Of a stretch of 7,325 bases of DNA, positions 1-5,924 are shown in pieces; position 1 is the first letter of the stretch, and every line of letters begins with the position of its first letter. The stretch spans positions 1 through 7,325 of the forward strand of contig JAITWB010000128.1 in assembly GCA_031285525.1 (NCBI GenBank), given 5' to 3'. The position numbers and the translations under genes are program-made. Under the pieces are notes generated by a model. That model made no database searches. It was not told where the DNA came from and saw nothing but the letters and a program-made list of their open reading frames with translations. This DNA is from Spirochaetaceae bacterium. Lineage in GTDB: Bacteria > Spirochaetota > Spirochaetia > Treponematales > Treponemataceae.

Positions 1-34
1 TAACCGCAGGGCTACACATACATATTTCTATCAC
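1..34 (-). other. Possible start of a further minus-strand gene, running off the left edge
   Basis: On the minus strand a GTG at 34-32 follows GAAAGGGG (38-45) and opens a frame of 11 codons (first residues M/V-I-E-I-C-M) that stays open to the window edge. It would continue in the same direction as the importer operon and could be a fifth co-transcribed gene. The Shine-Dalgarno spacing is short (3-5 nt) and the peptide is too short to recognise, so this is only a candidate. An ATG in the same frame at 19-17 is an alternative start. Confidence 0.15.
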
Positions 35-86
35 TTACCCCTTTCACAAAGGCAGAACGCCCTCATCGCCAACGACGCCCCACCTT

Positions 87-114
87 TGCTCATTTCTCCC
101 TGCTCATTCCTCTT
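87..114. repeat. Imperfect 14-bp tandem duplication downstream of the importer operon
   Basis: TGCTCATTTCTCCC (87-100) is followed directly by TGCTCATTCCTCTT (101-114), identical at 11 of 14 positions. Read on the minus strand, it places two purine-rich AATGAGCA units just after the stop codon of the last permease gene. Both ATGs open only short frames (5 and 20 codons), so they do not look like genes. The role is unknown; it may simply be low-complexity intergenic sequence. The rest of 1-118 shows no clear terminator hairpin with a T-run. Confidence 0.4.
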
Positions 115-118
115 TGCC

Positions 119-1021
119 CTAACTCGCCCCCTTCTCATACGGCTTCCCCGAAGCCATCGGAGCATAGTTCCTGCCGCTAAAAATAACAAGAGCTGCAAGG
201 GTAATCACATAGGGCAGCAGGCTAAAAAACTCAGACGGTAGCACCCGCAGAACCTGAATATTAACCGCATAAATGGCCAGCGCAACCGCGGAACCAAAAA
301 GCAGCGAAGAACCGGAAATCCCCAAAGGCTTCCAACGGCCAAAAGAAACAGCCGCCAAAGCGATAAAACCGGCGCCGTTAATCGTATTCGACGTATACTG
401 AATAGTCTGGGTCAGCACCAAACAGCCGCCTGCAAGACCAGCGAGAAAGCCCGAAGCCAAAACCGCAAAATACCGAATCCGCTTCACCTTAAGACCCGCC
501 GAAGCCGCCGCAGGGGGATGCTCACCGCAGGCGCGAAGCCTTAAGCCAAAGGGAATCTTATACAGCATAAACCACACTGCCGCAATAACCACCAGCGCAA
601 CCCAGGCGGTGGGATAAATCCCCCCCGGCCCCGGAAGCATACCGAGCTGAAAAGGCCTGCTCCGATCCATCTGAAACAGAATCTGAGCCGCAAAAATAGT
701 CACCCCATTGGCAAGCAAATTAATGCCCGTACCGGAAACAGTCTGATCCGCATTAAGGGAAATCGCTGCAAACGCATGAATAAGGGAAAACACCGTCCCC
801 ATCAAAGCACCGATAAGCAAGGCAAACCACACCGATCCCCCGGTACTGGTCTCCAGCAGCACATGGGCGGCGGCGGCAGAAAAAGCGCCGATACTCATAA
901 GCCCCTCAAGAGCGATATTCACCACCCCGGACCTCTCACAAATCATCCCGCCTGCCGCAGTAATCAGAATCGGAGAAACTATCATCAAAACCGAAGGGAG
1001 CATACCCAAAAAACTATTCAT
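119..1021 (-). CDS. Nucleoside-type ABC transporter permease, NupQ-like (second permease)
   Basis: A 300-residue inner-membrane permease of the BPD_transp_2 family (LivM/RbsC fold), one half of the channel of a BMP-type nucleoside importer. It is hydrophobic nearly throughout, with about eight likely membrane segments. Family motifs include ERSGVVNIALEG (residues 29-40), the ATPase-contacting loop RLRACGEHPPAAASAGL (161-177), and a late ALAAVSFGRWKP segment. I chose the ATG at 1021 because GGGAGG (1031-1036) lies 9 nt upstream. The longer frame from a TTG at 1042 would place that ribosome site inside the coding region. It overlaps the preceding permease gene by 8 nt, so translation is probably coupled. 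It is the last recognised gene of the operon. Family assignment is firm; nucleoside specificity is inferred from the operon and from B. subtilis nupNOPQ. Confidence 0.92.
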   Translation of the reverse strand: MNSFLGMLPSVLMIVSPILITAAGGMICERSGVVNIALEGLMSIGAFSAAAAHVLLETSTGGSVWFALLIGALMGTVFSLIHAFAAISLNADQTVSGTGINLLANGVTIFAAQILFQMDRSRPFQLGMLPGPGGIYPTAWVALVVIAAVWFMLYKIPFGLRLRACGEHPPAAASAGLKVKRIRYFAVLASGFLAGLAGGCLVLTQTIQYTSNTINGAGFIALAAVSFGRWKPLGISGSSLLFGSAVALAIYAVNIQVLRVLPSEFFSLLPYVITLAALVIFSGRNYAPMASGKPYEKGAS

Positions 1022-2138
1022 GTGAAAGAACCTCCCTCTCAAGATTTTTCTTCATCCGCCACTGCAAATAAATCCGAATACCTGCGCGGATAGCGATAAA
1101 CACCACTATCAAACCCTGAATAATAAAGGTTATCTCCCGGGGTATCTGCCGGGACTGCATCAACGGCTGAGCCGCCGCAAGCATCCCAAAGAGCAGCCCT
1201 GCCAGCAGGGTACCGAGAGCGGTATTATTTCCTACCAGAGCGACCGCAATACCGGTAAACCCATAGTTATCCATACCCGAAATAACCCGGCCGTACCTAA
1301 ACGACCCGAGCGATACCGCACCCCCGGCGAGTCCGGCGAAAGCCCCAGCCACAGCCATAGCAGTAACCACACTCTTCACCACCGAAATCCCCCCGTACCG
1401 GGCGGCATCCTTATTAAACCCCGTAGCCCTGAGACTAAACCCGAGATTAGTCTTATTCATAATAAACCAATAGACGATAACTGCGGCAATCACAAAATAA
1501 ATGCCCCTATTCAGCATGGAATTATTGGTCAGCGACTCCAACAGCGGAGACTTCAGCAGCGCCGTCACCGGATAATCCACCGTCCGATAGGTAATCGTCC
1601 CCGGAATAGCCATAATAATAATCCGGGAAAGGTAGAGCGCAATATAGTTCAGCATAATCGTCGCCACCACCTCGGAAACCTCAAACTTCGCCTTGAGGAA
1701 CCCCACAATACCGCCCCAAATCGCCCCCGCCATAATGGCGCACAGCATAGCCAAAAGCCAATGAAACCCCGGAACCTGGGGACCCAGCAGACCCACCACC
1801 TGGGCAACAGTCATACCGATAATATACTGCCCTTCACCGCCGATATTAAACAGCCCTGCCCGGGCGGCAAAAGCCATAGCGAAACCGCACAGTATATAGG
1901 GCACCGACAGATTAAGCCACTCCCCCACATACCGCACATTCCATATACCCCGGTCGATATTATATCCCGTCAAAACCTGCACAATCGCCTTATACATATT
2001 CAGCGGATTTCTTCCTACGGCAACAATAAGCACCGTACCGAAGAGAAAACCCAGTATAACAACGATCACAGAAACAGCCCCGTCCGAATTGAGGAGCATA
2101 TCAGTCAGACTCTTCTTCTTTTTTAAACTCTTTTCCAT
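1014..2138 (-). CDS. Nucleoside-type ABC transporter permease, NupP-like (first permease)
   Basis: A 374-residue inner-membrane permease of the BPD_transp_2 family, partner of the other permease in the importer channel. The N-terminus is lysine-rich and cytoplasmic (residues 5-9), followed by a first membrane segment at about 22-41. Conserved family features are GLFNIGGEGQ (95-104), a VVATIMLNYIA helix (157-167), and RATGFNKDAARYGGI (237-251), the loop expected to contact the ATPase. The longer N-terminus and the extra periplasmic stretch near 180-210 fit the NupP/YufP type better than the shorter NupQ type. The start ATG shares one base with the TAA stop of the ATPase gene (TAATG), with GGGAGGAG (2147-2154) 8 nt upstream, so translation is probably coupled. 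The substrate is inferred to be nucleosides. Confidence 0.92.
   Translation of the reverse strand: MEKSLKKKKSLTDMLLNSDGAVSVIVVILGFLFGTVLIVAVGRNPLNMYKAIVQVLTGYNIDRGIWNVRYVGEWLNLSVPYILCGFAMAFAARAGLFNIGGEGQYIIGMTVAQVVGLLGPQVPGFHWLLAMLCAIMAGAIWGGIVGFLKAKFEVSEVVATIMLNYIALYLSRIIIMAIPGTITYRTVDYPVTALLKSPLLESLTNNSMLNRGIYFVIAAVIVYWFIMNKTNLGFSLRATGFNKDAARYGGISVVKSVVTAMAVAGAFAGLAGGAVSLGSFRYGRVISGMDNYGFTGIAVALVGNNTALGTLLAGLLFGMLAAAQPLMQSRQIPREITFIIQGLIVVFIAIRAGIRIYLQWRMKKNLEREVLSHE
1031..1036 (-). promoter_or_regulatory. Ribosome binding site that sets the start of the second permease
   Basis: GGGAGG on the minus strand, 9 nt before the ATG at 1021-1019. It lies within the 3' end of the upstream permease gene. 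It argues against the upstream TTG start at 1042, which would add seven residues and has no site of its own that I can see. Confidence 0.75.
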
Positions 2139-3703
2139 TAGACTCGCTCCTCCCTGACGGCATCCCCTGAAGACTGATGAACTGCCCGCTTGGAACCGGC
2201 CATCATAATACCGATCTCCTGCTCCGTCACCTCACCCTCATTAAACACCCCTACAATCGCACCCTTGGAAATCGTCGCAATCCGATCGCAGAGATTCATA
2301 ATCTCATCCAGCTCAAAGGAAATCAGCAGCACCGCCTTCCCGCTATCCCGCTCCTGAATAATCCGCTTACGGATATATTCGATAGCCCCCACATCGAGTC
2401 CACGGGTCGGCTGGGCAACCACCAAGAGCGAAGGAGAACGCTCTATCTCACGGGCGATAATCATCTTCTGCTGATTCCCTCCGGACATACTTCCTGCCCG
2501 GGTCATCGCGCCTTCCCCCGCCCTAATATCAAACTGCTCTATCAGATCTTCAGCCTTGGTCTTCATGGCCTGAAAATTAAGAATCCCGTACTGGGACGAA
2601 AAAGGCGGCTTGTAATACGTCTCCAAAGCGATATTCTCAGCCACAGAAAACTCCGCCACCAGCCCATGACGCTGACGATCCTCAGGAATATGCCCTATTC
2701 CGTCCTCTATTCGATGACGGATGGACTCTTTGGTAATATCCCTGCCATTAAGGAAAATACTCCCCTGCTCCAGCGGAGACATCCCGGTAATGGCGTAAAT
2801 GAGCTCAGACTGCCCATTCCCGTCAACACCGGCAACACCCACCACCTCTCCTGCACGGACATCCAGGGAGAGATTCTTCACCGCCTCATGCCCCCGTCCG
2901 TCTTTCACCGTAATATTCTGAACCGACAGCACCACCTCTTTAGGCTGCGCCGGAATCCGGTCTATCTCAAACTTCACCGCCCGGCCCACCATCAGCTCCG
3001 CCAGCTGCTGCTCGGTAACATCGGCAACCTCTACAGTGCCCTGATATTTTCCCCGTCTCAGCACGGTACAGCGATCGGCAACGGCCTTAATTTCCTTGAG
3101 TTTATGAGTGATAAGGATAATCGTCTTCCCCTCACCCTTGAGCCGACGGATAATCCCCATCAGCTCATCGATCTCCTGAGGGGTCAGCACCGCAGTAGGT
3201 TCGTCAAAAATAATGATATCCGCATTACGATAGAGGGTCTTCAAAATCTCCACCCGCTGCTGCATTCCCACCGTAATATCTTCGATTTTGTCACGGGGAT
3301 TGACCATAAGGCCGTACCGTTCCGAAAGTTCAGCGACTTTTTTCTCCGCTGTTTTAAGATCAAGCATACCAAAACGGTTCTTCGGTTCCGCACCGAGAAC
3401 GATATTCTCAGTCACCGTATAGTTATGAACCAACTTAAAATGCTGATGCACCATCCCTATACCAAGGGCGGCAGCCGCATTGGGATCCTTGATCTTGACT
3501 TCCTCATCCCGTATCTTAATAGTCCCGTAATCGGGGTCATAGGAGCCGAACAGAATAGACATGAGCGTCGATTTCCCCGCTCCGTTCTCACCCAACAGCG
3601 CATGAACCTCATTATCCCGCACCGTAAGCGTCACATTATCATTCGCCACAACTCCCGGAAAGGTTTTTGTAATTCCGAGCATTTCGATTGCATAAGCGCT
3701 CAT
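2138..3703 (-). CDS. Nucleoside-type ABC transporter double ATPase, NupO-like
   Basis: A 521-residue protein with two fused ATP-binding domains that powers the importer from the cytoplasmic face. Domain 1 (about 5-245) has Walker A GENGAGKST (38-46), Q-loop Q87, a weak signature TVGMQQR (144-150), Walker B ending DEPT with E168, and switch H200. Domain 2 (about 257-505) has a Walker A lacking its lysine (GVDGNGQSE, Q298), a good signature SMSGGNQQK (405-413), and a Walker B reading VAQPTRGLD, with A430 and Q431 in place of Asp and Glu. So one composite site looks catalytic and the other degenerate, as is usual for the BMP/YufO group and RbsA-like ATPases. The start at 3703 has GGAGGG (3712-3717) 8 nt upstream. 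A 17-bp hairpin sits just before that site. The gene overlaps the next permease by 1 nt. Confidence 0.95.
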   Translation of the reverse strand: MSAYAIEMLGITKTFPGVVANDNVTLTVRDNEVHALLGENGAGKSTLMSILFGSYDPDYGTIKIRDEEVKIKDPNAAAALGIGMVHQHFKLVHNYTVTENIVLGAEPKNRFGMLDLKTAEKKVAELSERYGLMVNPRDKIEDITVGMQQRVEILKTLYRNADIIIFDEPTAVLTPQEIDELMGIIRRLKGEGKTIILITHKLKEIKAVADRCTVLRRGKYQGTVEVADVTEQQLAELMVGRAVKFEIDRIPAQPKEVVLSVQNITVKDGRGHEAVKNLSLDVRAGEVVGVAGVDGNGQSELIYAITGMSPLEQGSIFLNGRDITKESIRHRIEDGIGHIPEDRQRHGLVAEFSVAENIALETYYKPPFSSQYGILNFQAMKTKAEDLIEQFDIRAGEGAMTRAGSMSGGNQQKMIIAREIERSPSLLVVAQPTRGLDVGAIEYIRKRIIQERDSGKAVLLISFELDEIMNLCDRIATISKGAIVGVFNEGEVTEQEIGIMMAGSKRAVHQSSGDAVREERV

Positions 3704-3727
3704 AGAGTCTGCCCTCCGGATGGATTA

Positions 3728-3772
3728 AAGGAACTGCAAGGGCAAAAGCCTCTTCTGCCCTTGCAGTTCCTT
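3728..3772 (-). terminator. Intercistronic hairpin: attenuator or mRNA-stabilising element
   Basis: A perfect 17-bp inverted repeat (arms 3728-3744 and 3756-3772, AAGGAACTGCAAGGGCA and its complement). After one A/C mismatch there are three further inner pairs and a 3-nt loop. It lies in the gap between the binding-protein stop (3803) and the ATPase start (3703), ending about 10 nt before the ATPase ribosome site. On the minus strand it is followed only by a weak T-run (CCTTTAATCC), so full termination is unlikely. It more probably acts as a partial terminator or a 3' end that protects the binding-protein message, making that protein more abundant than the transporter. The structure is seen directly; its role is inferred. 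Confidence 0.75.
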
Positions 3773-3802
3773 CTATAATACTACTGTACCTATGAAAAGC
3801 GA

Positions 3803-4918
3803 TTAGTTGTCCATTGCGCCGAGTCCGGCAGGAACCTTTCCAGCAGCCAAAGCGGCGGCATAGGAGGGGATCACCGTGATCTTTCCAGCAATGATATCAG
3901 CCTTTGCCTGGTTTACCTGTGCGATAACATCAGGGAGGAGCTCAGGATTTGCCTCGGAAAAACCAACGCCGTCAGAAGCCATATCGAGGGTAATCATACC
4001 GGCCTTGAAGGTATTCGATTCAACAGCCTTCAGAGCCTGAAGGGAAGCAGCTTCAACCCGCTTGATCATCGAAGTCAGAACAGCAGACTTGGTTCCGGAA
4101 TAGATACCGTCAGCATACTGATCAGAGTCAACGCCGATGGCCCACACATTCCTGCCATGGCTGCGGTACTCTTTTGCCTGAGCGATAGTTCCGTTTCCGG
4201 TACCGCCTGCAGCAGAGAAGATCGCATACACGCCGGAATCATACCAGTTCTTCGCCTGAGTCTTTGCCAGTTCAGGCTTGCCCCAGTCGTTGGCATAATA
4301 GTCTACGATAGCCGCATTGGGGAGCACGGAAAGCACACCCTGAATATAGCCCATCTCGAACTTGGTAATGGTCTCACCGGGAACACCGCCGATAAACCCA
4401 AACCGGGGCTCAGCAACGCCTTCCGCTATAGACTGGAGAGCAGCTGCAACACCGACCAGGTACGAACCCTGCTCCTCGGAGAATACAAACTCGACAACGT
4501 TAGGACGGGCAAGACCGGCAACGTCAACGATCATGTACTTCTGATCCGGATAAAGGGCAGAAACCTCATTCAAAGCATCTGCAAAGGTAAAGCCGGTAGT
4601 AACGATCAGGTCATAACCTTCATCGGAAGCCTGCTTCAGGTTAGGGATATACATATCCTGAGTCTGGCTGGTCACCACATCATAGTGAGTACCCCGCTTG
4701 AGCTGATCTCCCCAGGTATCGCCGTAGAATTCGAGAATCCCCCGCCACGCAGCGGCGTTAAAGGACTTATCATCGATTCCGGTGGCATCGGTAATCAGCA
4801 TAACAGTAGGACGGCTATCCCCTGCTCCGGCTGCGCTCTGGGTAGTCTCTTTCTTTCCCCCGGCAAACACAGCGCTAATCATCAGTGTTGCAAGAACACA
4901 GGCAACAATCTTCTTCAT
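3803..4918 (-). CDS. BMP/PnrA-family nucleoside-binding protein of the ABC importer
   Basis: A 371-residue periplasmic substrate-binding protein (BMP/Med family, purine nucleoside receptor type) that captures nucleosides and delivers them to the permeases. Family motifs appear in order: GIDDKSFNAAAWRGI (47-61), MIVDVAG (129-135), FSEEQGSYLVG (146-156), FIGGVPGETITKFEMGY (175-191), SAAGGTGNG (235-243), IGVDSDQ (261-267) and TSMIKR (282-287). D50, F53, D264 and K286 fall where PnrA-type proteins contact base and ribose, judged by motif and not by alignment. The start at 4918 is chosen because GGAGG (4926-4930) lies 7 nt upstream and it gives a clean signal peptide, MKK plus a hydrophobic core ending AVFA (residue 19). 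A longer frame from 5035 is rejected because it would run through the promoter. Unlike many BMP proteins there is no lipobox cysteine, so it may be soluble in the periplasm. Confidence 0.95.
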   Translation of the reverse strand: MKKIVACVLATLMISAVFAGGKKETTQSAAGAGDSRPTVMLITDATGIDDKSFNAAAWRGILEFYGDTWGDQLKRGTHYDVVTSQTQDMYIPNLKQASDEGYDLIVTTGFTFADALNEVSALYPDQKYMIVDVAGLARPNVVEFVFSEEQGSYLVGVAAALQSIAEGVAEPRFGFIGGVPGETITKFEMGYIQGVLSVLPNAAIVDYYANDWGKPELAKTQAKNWYDSGVYAIFSAAGGTGNGTIAQAKEYRSHGRNVWAIGVDSDQYADGIYSGTKSAVLTSMIKRVEAASLQALKAVESNTFKAGMITLDMASDGVGFSEANPELLPDVIAQVNQAKADIIAGKITVIPSYAAALAAGKVPAGLGAMDN

Positions 4919-4925
4919 TCTAGAA

Positions 4926-4930
4926 CCTCC
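4926..4930 (-). promoter_or_regulatory. Ribosome binding site that sets the start of the binding protein
   Basis: GGAGG on the minus strand, 7 nt before the ATG at 4918-4916. Together with the promoter at 4949-4976, it excludes the 39-residue N-terminal extension that an ORF finder reports from 5035. Confidence 0.8.
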
Positions 4931-4948
4931 ATGAATACACTTACCACT

Positions 4949-4976
4949 ATTATAACAACTTTCACAAAAAAGACAA
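4949..4976 (-). promoter_or_regulatory. Promoter of the nucleoside importer operon (extended -10)
   Basis: On the minus strand, a consensus TATAAT (4954-4949) is preceded by TGn, giving a full extended -10 element. TTGTCT (4976-4971) sits 16 bp upstream as a fair -35. Transcription would start near 4942-4941, leaving a leader of only about 24 nt before the ATG at 4918. That leaves no room for a purine riboswitch, so any control is likely to be by a protein. Confidence 0.7.
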
Positions 4977-5016
4977 TCAAAATAAGGGCAAATAGGACAA
5001 AGGATTTCAATCAAAA
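4974..5016. repeat. 9-bp direct repeat in the divergent promoter region
   Basis: CAATCAAAA occurs at 4974-4982 and again at 5008-5016, 34 bp apart start to start, about three helical turns. The first copy touches the -35 box of the importer promoter. AraC-family proteins often bind direct half-sites near a -35, so this is a candidate operator. The sequence is AT-rich, so chance is a real alternative. Confidence 0.3.
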
Positions 5017-5028
5017 AATTCCAAGTCA

Positions 5029-5063
5029 ATATCATACAAGCCTTATTCTAAAAAGTATGATAT
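5029..5063. promoter_or_regulatory. 9-bp inverted repeat, candidate operator upstream of the AraC gene
   Basis: ATATCATAC (5029-5037) and GTATGATAT (5055-5063) are perfect inverted copies separated by 17 bp. The right arm covers the presumed -10 of the AraC-gene promoter, where a bound protein would block transcription. It could be an autoregulatory site for the AraC-family protein or a site for another regulator. The repeat is directly visible; its function is inferred. Confidence 0.4.
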
Positions 5064-5066
5064 AGT
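5056..5066 (+). promoter_or_regulatory. Probable -10 region of the AraC-gene promoter
   Basis: Two overlapping -10-like hexamers, TATGAT (5056-5061) and TATAGT (5061-5066), lie 20-30 bp before the AraC start at 5088. I see no good TTGACA-like -35 at 16-18 bp upstream of either, which would fit a weak or activator-dependent promoter. The ribosome site AAAGGGGG (5075-5082) is 5 nt before the ATG. Confidence 0.4.
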
Positions 5067-5087
5067 ACTCCCACAAAGGGGGACTGA

Positions 5088-5924
5088 ATGGAAACGGAAA
5101 AACGTACTGTACGTTTTGACAGGGATCTGCAAGTAGAAGCCTATCATTTTCAGGGTATCATGCAAAAGTTCCCCAACCATTTTCACGAACATTACGTGAT
5201 AGGCTTCGTAGAAGGCGGACATCGGCAGCTTTCCTGCGGCAACAAGACCTATACGATAAACCCCGGCGATATGATACTCTTCAACCCTCTGGATAACCAC
5301 ACCTGCGAGCAAATTGACGACAGAGCCCTGGATTGGCGATGCCTGAATATCGAAATCCCCGTCATGCGCCGGATAGCGGAGGAAATAACAGGCATTGATT
5401 TTCAGCCTGTCTTTACTCCTACCGTCGTATGCAGTGCAGGTTCGGACAGAAGCGATACGGTTCTTGCACTGAAGGAAGTGCATACCCTGATCATGACCGA
5501 AACAAAGGGACTTAATAAGGAAGAAACCTTTTCTTTATTGATGGCGCAACTGTTCAGTGACCACACGGAATCTCCCACGGAAGAGCCTGTTCACATCAGC
5601 AGGGCAATTCAGACCGCCTGTACCTATATGAAAGCGAACTACCAGCAAAATATCACCCTCGCAGAGCTGAGCGAGATATCGAAGCTGAACAAATACACCC
5701 TCCTCAGACACTTTACCGTCCAAAGAGGAATCACCCCCTATCAGTATTTGTCAACGATTCGGGTCAACAAAGCGAAGGAACTGCTGGAAGGGGGAACACC
5801 GCCCCTTGAAGCGGCTCTGGAGTCGGGATTTACCGATCAGAGCCATTTTACCCGGTTTTTCAAGAATTTTATCGGGCTCACGCCTAAATTATATCAGGAT
5901 ATATATAGAGGAAAACGAACATGA
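5088..5924 (+). CDS. AraC-family transcriptional regulator with cupin sensor domain
   Basis: A 278-residue cytoplasmic regulator. The N-terminal half (about 15-110) is an AraC-type cupin: HFHEHYVIGFVEGG (31-44), INPGDMILFNP (57-67) and H71 are the usual signature of a small-molecule pocket. The C-terminal half (about 172-273) holds the two helix-turn-helix motifs of HTH_18, the first around LAELSEISKLNKYTLLRHF (191-209) and the second around residues 238-260, where AALESGFTDQSHFTRFFK shows the strongly conserved GF.D.SHF.R.FK pattern, followed by GLTP. Length is typical and both domains look intact. Its stop overlaps the start of the transporter gene (ATGA), so the two are co-transcribed and the transporter is its most likely target. 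It is also divergent from the nucleoside importer operon, making that promoter a second possible target. The ligand cannot be read from the sequence. Confidence 0.93.
   Translation: METEKRTVRFDRDLQVEAYHFQGIMQKFPNHFHEHYVIGFVEGGHRQLSCGNKTYTINPGDMILFNPLDNHTCEQIDDRALDWRCLNIEIPVMRRIAEEITGIDFQPVFTPTVVCSAGSDRSDTVLALKEVHTLIMTETKGLNKEETFSLLMAQLFSDHTESPTEEPVHISRAIQTACTYMKANYQQNITLAELSEISKLNKYTLLRHFTVQRGITPYQYLSTIRVNKAKELLEGGTPPLEAALESGFTDQSHFTRFFKNFIGLTPKLYQDIYRGKRT

Noticed and set aside
2177..3778. A 533-residue open frame on the plus strand antisense to the ATPase gene
   Set aside because: It mirrors the ATPase almost end to end, has a composition rich in His, Asn, Arg and Pro with no recognisable domain, and has no promoter. 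The ATPase motifs on the other strand are unambiguous.
3773..3802. An internal minus-strand promoter (TATTAT-like) before the ATPase gene
   Set aside because: No -35 at acceptable spacing could be found; the hairpin explains differential expression without it.
4919..4942. A purine riboswitch in the importer leader
   Set aside because: The predicted leader is only about 24 nt and shows no aptamer-like pairing.
4919..5035. 39-residue N-terminal extension of the binding protein, starting at 5035
   Set aside because: It would translate through the extended -10 promoter and bury the signal peptide; the ATG at 4918 has a clear Shine-Dalgarno.
4157..5065. A 302-residue plus-strand frame antisense to the binding-protein gene
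   Set aside because: It lies opposite strong BMP motifs, runs through the divergent promoter region and ends there; it has no domain or ribosome site.
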